Below, piece by piece: positions 47,539 through 59,700 of a DNA stretch of 64,000 nt; the stretch's first letter is position 1, and each line of letters begins with the position of its first letter. The DNA lies in assembly GCA_022266195.1 (NCBI GenBank), contig WHVY01000005.1, positions 1,240,001 through 1,304,000 on the forward strand, in the 5' to 3' direction. The notes under the pieces were generated by a model that searched no databases, was not told where the DNA came from, and saw only the letters and a list, made by a program, of their open reading frames with translations. Both the position numbers and the translations under genes were made by a program. Source of the DNA: Tetranychus cinnabarinus (Eukaryota > Arthropoda > Arachnida > Trombidiformes > Tetranychidae).

Positions 47539-47865
47539 CAAGGGAACCACGCGAGTTGCCTAGAAGGGATTTGAATGGGACTTTTTTTATTTGATAGAGC
47601 TGGTTTAGGTATGAAATAGTGAGATGGGTTTTGCCTGTACAGCAACTGGTTCCTAAGATATTTGGGTTTAAAATTTCGGTAGTTTTATTATAATGAGGTG
47701 GGAGAGGAGGGTTGATGTGAGCCGAGAGGTGGCGCAGTGAGGAAAGGGTTTGATGAAGAAGATAAAGGTTATGGGTTCGAGTCTCGATGTTGGCATTTTT
47801 TTTCAAACTTTATTTAAACATTTAAATATTATTTTTAATGTATTTTAATGTTATTTAAATGATAT
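47539..47865 (+). repeat. Left terminal inverted repeat (about 327 bp)
   Basis: It matches the reverse complement of 49872-50197 with scattered mismatches and small indels. The best block runs from the Pol III-like module to the TTAAATGATA end. It also contains the phrase ATATTTGGGTTTAAAATTT, whose inverse is in the right arm. Confidence 0.85.
47722..47803 (+). other. tRNA-like Pol III module in left inverted repeat
   Basis: An A-box-like TGGCGCAGTGAGG (47730-47742) is followed 30 bases later by a B-box-like GGGTTCGAGTCTC (47773-47785), then TGTTGGCA and a run of eight T (47796-47803). Type 2 Pol III promoters have exactly these parts, and a T run ends Pol III transcripts. The T-arm stem pairs poorly and no acceptor stem forms, so this is tRNA-derived (SINE-head-like), not a functional tRNA. 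Confidence 0.55.
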
Positions 47866-47963
47866 TTTGACAATTTTTTGTTAATTATAAATGTTATATT
47901 GAATATTATGAAAGAAATTAAGAAAGTTTAGGTAAAATAGTAATAACTTGGTGGGTTAATCAA

Positions 47964-49556
47964 TTATCGAGTAAAATTGCAGAGATGAAGAGGAGTAAGA
48001 CAGTGTTTGCAGCATAAATATGCTCGACAATAGCAACATTTTGTGAACATTAGAGAGGTGCAGCCTGAAATAGAGCAATCCTCGAAGCTGGTATCGAAAT
48101 TCATTTCCAAACATGATTTGAATGTTGTTAATTCCTCTGAAATAGTATAACCAGACGCTTTCCAAGCATAAAGCCGCATTTGATGGTAAACTGGCGCTGC
48201 TAATTGGTTATAAATGAATGAGTGCATCGACATTATGAAAACACGATCATTTCACTTTCTCGCAGCTTGATCACCAACTGCGCATCTTACTGCATCTTGA
48301 AAACGTCTCGTAAACAGTTTATACTGTCTGAAAAAATAAACATCAAGTGGTTGACAATATTTTGTTGCTTTCGGAGGAATTGTTTCAATTTTTAACCGGA
48401 CAAAGCTATCTACCTCTTTGCGATATATTTCCATATCTTTTTGTGCTGACCATGAATCTTGAAGCAATAAAGTATTAGAGTTACAGAGAGGATTAAAGCA
48501 AGTTTTAACCCAAGTGCGCAAGGTTTTTTTCGTCATTTTACCGCTTGTTGTACATGTAACTTCTACATTAGGTGGCTTTCCTGACTCTATAGCTCTAGTG
48601 ATTTGTGGCCCGAATTTACCTGAAGGCTCTTGGAAACAAATGAATGAATTTGGAGCTAGTTTACAAGCATTAGAAACAAAACTTGAATCGTATATGAATG
48701 AGTTAATGAGTTACAACTTTGAACGAGAAGATAAGTGTCTCTTTCTCCTTTGTTACTCAAAGTTCTATCTGAAGTTATTTCATAATTGAAACCAGACTGA
48801 TCAGTATTCCAAACATCTTCATTGCTGATTTTTGTTTTTAACTCATTAATATTTTTGGCGAAATCGATGGCTGATTGTTTAATTCTTTCTTCATTTGTAT
48901 GAGTCTTTTTTGTTATGAATTTGGTAACTTTTCTGGATGAAATTCTGAACTCACTTTTTAGACTTCTAATAAAAGTATTTGATGCACTGAAATTTGGCAG
49001 CTGTAATGTTTGACCTGCTTGAAGTGCCCAAGTATGAAGATCATAATCATGAACTGGTAAAAACGCTTCACGATTTGCTCGGAACTTCAAATAGATCATC
49101 GATTTAAGTGAATTCAATTTACTCAATCGGTTACCTTCTTTTTCCAGGTATTCCCTAATTCGTTGTATTTTTTTTGTTGTCATTGTTCAGTTTTGCATAA
49201 CGTTTCAAAGTTGATGTTGTTCCATATTTATCATGATACTCAATTATTCTTTTCATTTGGTCAAGTTTAAATTCCTTTTGCAAAGGAACTGGTTTTTTAA
49301 CTGGTGATGGCACGTAAGAAGATGAAGAAGAAGAAGCACCATCACTATCATCATCTTCAGAATCAGATGAATCCTCTGGATCTTCCGCATCATAAAGATA
49401 AACATCTTCCTGAACTTCACATTCACCATTACTTTTGTCCCAAATTATTTCCCACAGAAGATTGGCAAATTCAATTTCTTCATTGGTGACAACTGTTGAA
49501 CTTATTCCTTCACATTTATTGTTGAGAAGGCTCACAACATTTGTTGGGTTAATCAT
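47964..49556 (-). pseudogene. Pogo-like DDE transposase, two frameshifts and one stop
   Basis: The likely start is ATG at 49554-49556 (MINPTNVVSLLNNK). An acidic Ser/Asp-rich stretch follows. The first helix-turn-helix is KLDQMKRIIEYHDKYGTTST (about 49200-49260). The second DNA-binding part contains LPNFSASNTFIRSLKSEF and SSRKVTKFI (about 48900-49000). The catalytic blocks are NTDQSGFNYE (about 48780-48815), LLLQDSWSAQKD (about 48437-48475) and KYCQPLDVYFF (about 48325-48360), which give an Asp-Asp-Asp triad. The end is a Cys-rich segment (CCYCRAYLCCKHC, about 48000-48040) that looks like a small zinc finger. One frameshift falls at a poly-A run near 49170 and one at a T run near 48675; a TGA follows ARK near 48250. 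Otherwise it reads whole. The enzyme would cut and paste its own element; this copy is probably inactive unless the breaks are sequencing errors. Confidence 0.8.
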
Positions 49557-49871
49557 GTTGAAAAGGAAATTAAACACGTAAAAGTAAAAGAGTGAGAAGT
49601 AAAAGAGTAAACTGGCAGTTAAAAACAATTAACAGTTAAACTATTTGAAAATCAAAATCACTTTTTAAGTATCAAATACAAATACAAATTCACTTTAACC
49701 GTAGTAAGATGGCAAATATTAACAAAGGAACAAAGGAACAAAGAAACATATGATAGTGAAATAAGTTTCCAGCTTAAATGTCACACTTATCCCAACTTTA
49801 ATGATATAAATTGTCGAAAAATCACAGAAATTCAGCCTTAAATGCTTTAGATAATGTTAAAGTAATTTAAT

Positions 49872-50197
49872 TATCATTTAAATAACATTAAAATACATTA
49901 AAAATAATATTTAAATGTTTAAATAAAGTTTGAAAAAAAATGCCAACATCGAGACTCGAACCCATAACCTTTATCTTCTTCATCAAACCCTTTCCTCACT
50001 GCGCCACCTCTCGGCTCACATCAACCTTCATCTTTTACCTCATTATCATAAAAACCTCCAAATTTTAAACCCAAATATCTTAGGAACCAGTTTCTATACA
50101 GGCGAAACCCATCACACTCTTTCATAAGTCAACAAGTTCTATCTAATAAAAAAAGTCTCATTCAAATCGGTTCTAGGTAACTCGCGCGGTTCCCTTG
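49872..50197 (-). repeat. Right terminal inverted repeat (about 326 bp)
   Basis: Reverse complement of the left arm at 47539-47865. Both arms contain an open 60-90 codon frame beginning MKKNANIETRTHNLYLLHQT; this is a translation of the tRNA-like module, not a gene. Confidence 0.85.
49933..50015 (-). other. tRNA-like Pol III module in right inverted repeat
   Basis: Mirror copy of the left module: A box at 49994-50006, B box at 49951-49963 and an eight-base T run (49933-49940), all read on the minus strand. The A box, B box and terminator are unchanged from the left copy, although sequence on the outer side has drifted. Confidence 0.55.
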
Positions 50198-50209
50198 TAA
50201 GTAACAATA

Positions 50210-51140
50210 AGGGATACATTTTGGAATCAATCCTTTTAAGGTTGACACCATGTAAGGTTATACATAATTATGAATGACAGGATGCTTCAAATATGGAGTA
50301 GAGAATGATGATCAACGGAAGATCTGAGTGAATAGGTAACAGATAAGGATACAATTTTCGTCACATCACCCCACTTTTAAATCATGAATCGGTCCTCCGA
50401 TTACGAATAAGGTCTACGGAATGAAGTTGAAGTTTTTTTGCATAGAAATGCATTTGGATTACGCGCTGTTTGTAGACTCAGAAATATAAGGTGTTGAAGG
50501 CAAAACAGCTGGTTGGTTAGTTATGTGAAAAGTTTTTCTGTTTGTCTGGTGAAATTTGCAGCAATTAGTTTTTTAATTACATTGTGCCTTTTTTTGCGAG
50601 TTGGGATCACCCATCACCTCCATCGCGGTTATTTTAATTTTATATTAATAAGCGTCACCAGGAATTTGAGAATTTCTAAAAGACAGGGTATTTAGAAGCG
50701 AAATAAAAACGCTCAGCCGACTCGAAAAGCAGTTTATAATAGGATTATAACATTTCGATGGAAACTTGTCAAAAATTTATAGCTGTCTTTTTGCAAATTG
50801 TCTGATAGCGTTAATTGTGAAAAGGTGAGGGTATTTTGTTGACATAAATCATTAATTCCCGATAAAAATCTATTTATATACAAATTTTCAGATCAATAAA
50901 CAAATCCGTTCTAAAGATATAGCCGTTTACTTTTTGACCTACCCGTTTGAACACCTAGTACATAATAATTAGGACATCGATAAATTAAGCACAAAAATGA
51001 ATGTTTGTATGAAAAACCATTCGAATCATGCATACATGCAAAATGAGACGAACATAAAGAGAATAAGGACAATCATGAACCTTGAATCCTGGACCATTGT
51101 TTATTAACTTCAAGCAATTCTTTTGGTACAGCAGGACCGT
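50210..51140. other. Stretch without recognised genes
   Basis: Mixed-composition DNA right of the transposon. The 60-codon frame at 50513-50695 is not convincing. Possibly old repeat sequence. Confidence 0.4.
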
Positions 51141-51148
51141 TTGTTGCA

Positions 51149-51500
51149 TCACTCATATCCACTTTTTTGTAATGGCAGCACAGAGATATATTTCAAGTCT
51201 TGAATTTTTGCCTGTATTCTATTTTTCTTGGTTTTCACATTTGTCTCTATTTCCGTTCTAAACCTTTCTGAACAATCTGATCGTGAATACGTTTCATTTT
51301 TAGTGTATTTAATACCACACACGTGTACCGTAATGTGTAACGTACACATTCATAAGTGTAAGGTTTGGATGTTTCTCTAGCACCAGCTTTTGTCATTTCT
51401 GTTGAACTTTGTAAAGCTTTGCTTGCAATTACCTGTTTTTTTATAAATTTTGAACAGTCTTCCGGAGTCTCAGCGTTATGCAAATGCTCCGTTGTATCAT
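51149..51500 (-). pseudogene. Broken coding-like fragment, unrecognised protein
   Basis: The minus strand reads HNAETPEDCSKFIKKQVIAS, then a Thr/Lys-rich part and YECVRYTLRYTC to a TAG near 51250. A second frame continues with KTKKNRIQAKIQDLKYI to TGA near 51150. Upstream (51500-51718, another frame) is a Thr/Ser-rich segment. The charged, balanced content suggests a decayed gene. The YECVRYT phrase is faintly like the zinc-finger region of FAR1/MULE transposases; that is weak. Confidence 0.35.
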
Positions 51501-51729
51501 GTTAATATTAATTTGGATAATCAAAAACACTGAATTCTGGAAATCCTGTGTTGGTACCGAGTATTTTGATCCCAATTCTGAAGTAGTGTTTAAAAATAAA
51601 GACGAAGATAGTTTCGGGGTTGTGGTCAATGTTGAAGTTACTATTCCAGTTGAAGTGGTAAACAAAGTCGTATTTGATGTTGAAGTTGTTGTTGGTGGTA
51701 GTGAATCATCTATATAGAGGAATAGACGA

Positions 51730-53030
51730 GTTGATATGATAGTGAAAAATGATAAAATGAACTAGCCAGCGAAAGATGTTCAAACGGAAGTTCCTCAGGG
51801 TGTAAAATAGCAGTTAAAAGATGGTGTAGTCAGAGGGTCAGTGACTGACGGGGTAAGTGATTGTATCGAATGATAGCATGCAGCTCAAACGGAACAAACC
51901 TTGCAAAAATAAGCAAAAAGTCTTTATTCATTACTTTAACGACGTTTCAGTGAAACGAAATTCATGATTTTTGAAGGACAAGCGCAAATTCTAACATAGC
52001 ATTATTTCAAATCTTTTAATTGCTTTTCAATCTAACTTTATTGTCAACAGAAGCGACTTTCTTGCTTCTTTGCTTACGATTTCAGTGATCGTCTTTTCCA
52101 TTAATCCTTGTCTTGCAACTTTGTTTCTCATCAAAAAAATTTTCACCACTCTTCAATATCATGATGAAACAAGATAAGATGATGATCTAGAAAGTTAAAA
52201 AACATTTATCAAAGAAGAGTTGAAAAAAGTAGTGAAAATAAATTGTTGGCAAACAACTTTCATACAACATTTAAGCTCTTCTTCTCATTCCTTCAACCTT
52301 TTTCAGTAATATTTTGTTTACCTCCCACTTTTTTCTACTTTGGCTTTACAGTGATGAATGATTGTCAACCTAATACTCTAATAAATAACAACAATAGTTA
52401 ACCAGCTTAATCACACCATTAATAATCCATCTTCAATATAAATGGACATTTTCATTGCCATTATTATTATTTATCAATTTTTATTTTCGACTCACTTTCA
52501 ATCCTCCAAATCATTATCAGATAAAAAGACTTGACGACAAGAGAACTTTTTCATTCAATGATAACCCGACTTACATTATTCACAAATCCTCAAATATTGA
52601 ACTATCTGTGCACTTATTATGTACCAAAAGTCAAATTTTTGTCAAATATCAAAACACTTTGAACGATGAAAAAGTATTTGGCACAAAATGAGCAAATAAC
52701 GTTAAATTTCATCAAAATTTTACTCTACTCTCATGATAATGATGACTGAATTGACTCGCTAGTTTAACCGAGGTTGAAAATTTGAGCTTCTTAATGATCA
52801 ACTTGTCAACCTATTATCGCATTTCTTTATTGCTTCTAATTGGCAGTGTTTTATTGCCAATGATCGAGCGTATAAATAAACAACAATCAAATCTTCTTGT
52901 TGAATGTGTTTCCATCTTTTGCGCTCTTTTACTTCTGCCATCCATTAGAGCATTTTTGTCTCATTTAGTTTCACCTTTCAAACAAGTAAACACACACTTT
53001 TCTTGATTATTTCACTTACTTGGCTTTACT
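51730..53030. other. AT-rich stretch, nothing recognised
   Basis: Frames of 74-78 codons at 52455 and 52782 carry no motif. A short palindrome GTTTCAGTGAAAC lies near 51944. Confidence 0.45.
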
Positions 53031-53038
53031 GGCAGTTA

Positions 53039-53741
53039 TTAGGGTGTTCGATAATGAGTTGACCTGAGGTAGTTCCTCTGAATTCTGATAAACACCAATA
53101 TTTTGACGCGATTATCCGTACTTATTAACAAATATATACCGAGTTTGGTCAGCATCGTTCAACATTTAGTCGAGTTATCAGGTCAAATTGCGATTTGAAA
53201 TCGATCCACGGCTGAATACTAGTAACTCGAAGGTCAAATGTGACCTTCCTGAATGAAGAATAGGTAAATTGTGAAAACATAGGTAATGTCCAAGCATTCA
53301 GCTATAAAATGAGGTGAAAAGGTCATATTTTTGTCTATGAGTCAGCCGTTTATGGTCATTATTGGGGTCCGTTGCTTTGAATCGATAATTTCTGTTTGAG
53401 TGACCTCAAAAATCAAATGAAAGTGATTAATTGAGAAATTTCTAATCTCAAACATTCCTCATGATCTGCACTATTAAATCATAGAAGTTTCCAGCTTTTG
53501 TCGCGCGATTTTAACGTCCGTTATTTGCTCACAAGATGTATCCATAAAGATTTGCGTTTAGCAAGCAAAAAAGATCGCAGAAGGCTGAAAAGTGCAAATG
53601 AAAAAATAGGCATGCCGAAGGAATTTTCAAAAATCCTTTTCGGTAATTCTTAAACTCCTCCCAAAGAAGCGATTAAACAGTTTAGTTCGAAAAAATAATT
53701 TATTTTTCATACTGAGGTCAACACATTATCGAACACCCTAA
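53039..53741. mobile_element. TA-flanked MITE with about 31-bp inverted repeats
   Basis: The element begins TTAGGGTGTTCGATAATG and ends CATTATCGAACACCCTAA, with TA immediately outside on both sides (53037-53038 and 53742-53743). The repeats continue through GTTGACCT and its inverse (AGGTCAAC), about 31 bases with two mismatches. The 640-bp interior has no open frame. The TTAGGGT ends and TA duplication match the other foldback element at 41362, suggesting a related Tc1/mariner-type source. Confidence 0.85.
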
Positions 53742-53744
53742 TAC

Positions 53745-56700
53745 ATGATGCGTTTATAATTGCATTAAAAGGCATTGATGATTGCTGTATTTTCAATTAT
53801 ACACAGTTGAATCAAGAAGATGACTTTAAATTCCCTGCCAAATAACTTATTGTCTAATCCGTCTGTTGCCAAATTCGATGTAATAAGTGTCACAAGTAAT
53901 CCAATCTAACAAGATGCTTAACAAGTTATCAACAAGTTTCTTTCATCAGAAAAAAACGCACTAAACGAAAGAATTTTCTTCTTCTTCTTTTACACTTAGA
54001 ACTTTATTCTTTTGTAAAGTCGTAAAATGAGTGCAATATTTTATAATCGACGACAATTTTATCCTTTTTCATCTTTCTGTGTAAACCTTTGTTTGCAAAG
54101 TTCAGAATACTCATTTTACTGATTCAATCGTATCAGATTTTAATGTTGATTCTGTTCGTTCATTTCTAATTGAAAATGAAATGACAACGAAAAATGAACG
54201 AAAATTGCAGTTTAACAATTTTCTCGCTAAATGAGAAAGTATTTGGTGAATCAAATGACACAGAATAGAGTTGTTGGAAAGATTATTAGCTATTTTGATC
54301 CTGAGCGAAGTTCAAGTAAAGATAAACATGACTTCATAATACAATAGTTGAGTCAGGCTTGTTGAGATGTGTGTTACTATGAGCTGCATTTTCTGGTGGA
54401 AAAAAAGGATTGAATAGGAAAATGAAAAGAAGTACAATTCCAATTGAATGGTGACAAAATTGTAGTACAGAATAAAAAGAATTGGGTTGAAAAAGAAAAG
54501 AAAATTTGTTTTTCTTCTTTTTTTACGTTTCCTTTTAAGTAAAAATGGCAAAAAAAAGGATTGAGCTTTTGTTGGAGTTCCATTGAGCTATGATAAAGAT
54601 GATGAAACAGAGATTCAATTGTTCAATGATAACAGTAGCAAGAACAATAAAAATAACAGACAAGAAAGGAAGCTTAAGCAAACTTAGCATTCGTTTAGTT
54701 TAGTTGCTTGTGAATTTATAGTCGACAATTTTATACTTCAATTAATTTGATGACTTTTAATGAAAGCAATAATATACTTATTCTGATTACTTTAAATCAA
54801 CAATAGCAATATTTTCTCTTCTATCTTGTAATGATTTTCTTGATAAAAGAATATATTTCATTAGATTTTCATCATTATTCAAACACAAATAAATGCTATT
54901 GATTACGAATATCATGCATATTCAATTGCACCATTAAATGAAACAAGGTTCATCATGTGTCATTGCAATGCGAGTCACTCAAAATTGCATTTCATTTTCA
55001 AACCATTAATCGTACAAAGCTAAATAAAGTACAATTAATGACGAAAAGACATTTTTAAATTGATTGAGATTCGTTTTTTCCTAAATAAAATTATTGAATA
55101 ATCCAAGGATTGAAGTGCCACTCCGAATAAAAATATAAGTTCAACAAGGTTTATTTGTTACTATGTTTTAACTTGTATTTCGATTCAACCAGATACGAAA
55201 TTCATTCAGTTAGTACAGTTGATTCTCTCTGTATTTCAAGGGCTCAACTTACAGAGCTTTGTTAGCTGGCTCTAATCCTGAATAGTTGATCAATCCATCA
55301 ATCATAAGTAAATCAAATAACTCGCCAAATCACAGTGATTCCGGGCTGATTCAATGTTGTCAACCTTGTGCCAATGAAAAGTTTGACTCTGAATGAATTG
55401 AACATTGCAACATTTTACAATAATTGAAAGTGTTTACCCAATATGACCATTCATTTTTGCTTGCAAGCTTCAAGTGTTTATTGCTTGAGCAAAATGAATT
55501 GATGGATGTTATTAGTTTGTTATTTTGTGAAAGATTGGAAAATATCTAACTTCAATTCAAGCTTTACCTTTATGATTAATTTAATGCAATCTAAAAAGAG
55601 CATGAATCGGTACAGAAAATGTTGTTTTCATCAATATTTCTTCTTCTTCTCGATTGTAAAGTTTCATTTTCTCTGTTCAAATATTCTCACCTCATCTTTC
55701 CAGGCTTTCCTGAATTTTTAACCTTTTATAATTTACCAAATCAATGAAGTTTACTCAGATTGTATTTTCGTTTGGCAATTTTTCATCTCCTATCCTTTCA
55801 ATTGATTCAATTGAACATCAGTTTTTTCAGTCAGAAAATTCATTATCGTAAATCCCATTTTCAAGTTGCTTTTCATTTAACTTGCCAATTGCAAGCTTTT
55901 ATAAGGATGGAAAAAAAGAGGAAAAACAAATCTAAATTCCAATATCTCATGTAACTTCTTATGCTTGATGCACCATCCTCCAACAAATAATGTTCAACTT
56001 TGTTTGAGTTCTTCATATTTTTTCCTTTTCCCTTTCACTTGCTGGTCAAATAATGAAATTGCCCTTCTCTTTTCTCTCGCTCTTTCTCTTTCTCTTTTCA
56101 TCTTCGTCTTTATCCTGATTCTCATTTCAACCATCTTCGTTTTCTTCCTCTACTGTTGTTACTCATTTTGTACCAATGTTTACAATTTACTTCAAAACTA
56201 GATCTACAATTTAATCAGCAAACAGTTTGAAGAGAATAGACTTTCATGCCTAATTTAGCTTATCATCAGTGTTTACCCACTTCTCAATGAAAATCATGCA
56301 ATTAGAATCCAAACAAAAGACGATTCACAAATTTTTTCTCCTGATGACTTTTCTTTCATTAACTTTTCTTCTTGCTTTTTTCATCCAATTTCTGTATCAT
56401 CTTATCCACTCAACATTTCAAACTTGAAAACCAACAAAAACATTCTATTAATAACTCAAGATGAAACAATTGAAAATCAAGATTCCCTTTCAAAGCCAAA
56501 AACTTTGCTTTCTCCACAAACTTTACCATCATTTTCAACTCTTTTCACATTTTCCAAGTTTCTAACAAATTCACAGCAGACAATGGCTCTTTAACCCTCA
56601 TGAATTCAATTGACTTTCAATCAACTTTGAATGAAGAAAAAACAAACTCGAAATTTAATGCAACGAACACAGCATTGCAAACGAAACTGAATCAATCCTT

Positions 56701-59700
56701 AAAGGCGTAAAATGCATTGAAAGTTTTTCCTCATTTTTGCTCAGCCAATGACTTGAATCATTATTTCTTTGTAAACTCGTCAAAGATATGAAATTTCATG
56801 TCAACTTTTCATTTTCTCAATTTCATTTGGCATGAGTCACCTCTTGTAATGATGATAATTTGTAAAGAAAAGTAGTTGAAGAAGGAAAGAAAGTTTACTG
56901 GTCAAGAAATCTCATCAACCAACGAATCGAACTACTGGTCAAATGAAGCGTTGAACACACATTAAAAGCATTGATGGCTTATTCGATCTTCTCTACACCT
57001 CTTTTTGTCAGCAAGTCATCATCATTTTCCAATGTGACTTGTGGTCAGTGTTTATTGTTGTAACCTAAATGAGCTTCTTTTGTTCATAAAATGCCCTCAA
57101 TGGTCAATGTTCATTCTTCCAATCACCTTCAACCTTCTCCGGCTTTTTTATATCCAACATTACTTTCAGCTCAAGTCATGATTACAATTTTCATTTAAAG
57201 CATTAAATGAGGTTGAAATTTTTGCTCCTTAATATTTGACTTTTTTTCCTGTTTTATTTCTTGCCCTTTCCTTTGCCTCTGTATTACTTATATTCAATTG
57301 TTGGTGTCCAATTCAATGAACACTGAAAAGACGAAAAAGAGAAAAGTTGATGAAAAATGATCAAACATGCTATTACGGCTTTATTATGATGATAATCATC
57401 GTCATCATAATGAAACTATAATAATGATAATTGGACTGAAAACTTGAAAGCAATGAATCTTGCTGATTGTTGAAAGCTTGAGTCAACTTTCAAGTGAAAA
57501 AAGGAAAAAAAATTAATCTCTTTGATTCGAGGAGAGCAAAAAAGAGATTTTCTTCTGATCTTTTTCATTTACAAGCGGAAATGGAATTTTATTTTTCATC
57601 CGGAAATGAAGGACAATAGTTGAGTTTTCAAACAAACATGGTAAACGATGAGTTGTGAGTGGAAACATGAAAAAGTGTTGACTCCATTGGTCTTGATCCG
57701 TTTAACGGTTGAAGTAAGCAAGTTAAGTGAATGTTGATTGTTTCAAGGCAAGTGCTTGGTACCAAAACTGCAAAGACATTAAACACTTTGCTGTACCATG
57801 AAAGACTTGAAACTAATTTCAATTAAAACCAATGTAAAAACCATCTTTAGACATCTTGAAACAACTTGAATCTATTACCAAAAGTCAAACATGTTGCTGT
57901 TGAACAGAAAAAAGTTTATGGGAAACAGCAACCAAACGATTGCAAGTGTCAGGAAAACATTAAACTTTTAAAATCAATCAGCATCGCTTTATAATGGGCA
58001 ATCACTTTTGCACCAAATTCATTTAATATTATAATCTCATCAATGGTAATGATTAACAGTTCATCAAAGCATAAAAAAACACTTAAATTTGGATGATGAC
58101 AAAGGATACAAAGTTACTAAATCATCAAAAGCAATAAAAACTGTAATGAAAGTCTTTGAGTTTGACTTGAAACTAATGAATTTTTGATTGATCTTAATGA
58201 AAGGATAAAAACTAAATGGTTTGCTACGTTGCAAGTGAAGCAAAGTTGACTGCAAAGGTAAAGGTGGAAAATCAACATGTCAAAGAGCAAAAAGTAAATT
58301 TAATTGCATCCCCACCATCAGCAGCAAAAGTAATTGGAAAAACAAAGTGCGAAAAGAAGAGAAAAAGAAGAAGAAAAAAAGTTTATTTTCTACTCGTATT
58401 TCACCTTGCATTTTGTGATTGACAGACTAACTGTTTACCATGTCACGTTGTCTGAATATTTATCCTTTTCCTATTTACAATGCAACGCATTATCAGAATC
58501 AACAATCAATCCAAGCAAATTCAGTCGACTCTTCTTTACATTAAACTTGCTCACACTTTTTGATTATTTATTATCCAAAATCGCAATGATTTAGTTTCCC
58601 TTTTCCCTGACTTTCTCTTACCCAAAAACCCTGAACATGTTAATCAATAACGACTTCATTAAGTTGAGGTAAGCATGAAGAAGAAAAAGCGTTTTCTCCA
58701 AAAAAATCACTAAACTGTATCAACTTGTGACTATTTTCAATTCGTTTCGCTCTTTTGCTCTTCCCTCAACCTCTTGCCAGTCGCTTTTTTTGTACACATT
58801 GTAACATCATCATCATTACCATTATCATCCCTTTTCCGTAAACAATTGACTGATCATGATCAACATCATTACCATCATTAACTCTCGCTTCCTCATCAGC
58901 TTCTCACTATTTGTGTCAATCATTTGAAATGTGATTAAACAAATGAGCTTCGCAAAAGACCAACAATTTTTTTCAATGTTACCAACATTAAACTCTAAAT
59001 TAAATCCATCAACTTTGATTGAATTGGTTCAGCTTTAATTAACTTTTTCCACATTTGACCTGCAACTTTACCCTTTCCTATCCAGTTGACAGTCAATTAA
59101 GTCCATGAACTTGTAAGGTCACATCATGAAACCCAAAAAGTTTGAATAATTTGCAGAATTATTTCAATTCTTTTCTTTCATTCCCAGAAAAAGAGATTTC
59201 AAATTTAGAAATGAAAAGTTAAAGAGACAAAAGTTTAGCCACAACTTTTCAGTTTTACACTCTTTTCCATGAAATTGCACCAATTTCACCATTTCTCTTT
59301 CAATATTATAATTTTATTCCCAAAAATAAGAGTAAACTTTAAAATTTGGTTTGAGAAATGTTATCAACCCATTAACCAATATTATTATCCAAACAATTTC
59401 TTATCAAGAAAAGAAAATTTTTCGCTTTCGCCTTGCAGCCATAAATGTATTTCTATTGATTTCTCCTTTTCCATGATGTTTTCATTTAGATGCTAACTCT
59501 AACAATATCGACAATAAGATTTACTCAGCATTCAGGAAAAAGAAGAGTTTCCCTGTTAATATTCTTTTCTTTTTTCCCCTTTTCTTTTTATAATATCATT
59601 TTCTCTTTCATTATCATCATCATCATCATCAGCATCACGATCAAAATTATCAGAATCATGATTACATGATTTTTCTTTGTACAATTTCGCTCTCTCTTCC

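Larger units (their letters stand above)
47539..50197 (-). mobile_element. Nearly complete pogo-like DNA transposon with long inverted repeats
   Basis: The 2659-bp element begins CAAGGGAACC and ends GGTTCCCTTG, with TAA directly outside each end (47536-47538 and 50198-50200). The ends are inverted repeats of about 326 bp (47539-47865 and 49872-50197). Between them lies one minus-strand transposase gene. Each inverted repeat contains a tRNA-like Pol III module. Pogo-family elements normally duplicate TA and have short ends; here the ends are long and the flank is TAA, which resembles the target preference of PIF/Harbinger elements. The flank could also be TA plus a chance A. The repeats still match well, so the copy is fairly young. 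Confidence 0.85.

Noticed and set aside
47715..47795. A functional tRNA gene
   Set aside because: A and B boxes are present but the acceptor and T stems do not pair well and no anticodon arm is convincing.
47528..47806. 92-codon frame with a twin at 49930-50127
   Set aside because: The two frames are the two arms of the transposon inverted repeat read across the tRNA-like module. Their similarity is due to the repeat, not to a conserved protein.
51940..51960. Palindrome GTTTCAGTGAAAC considered as a CRISPR-like repeat
   Set aside because: Present once, with no spaced copies; the window shows no CRISPR array.
58216..58422. 68-codon plus frame with a Lys/Arg-rich tail
   Set aside because: The early part ends at a donor-like GTAAAG and the tail is a translated AAGAAGA tract; no partner exon or motif.
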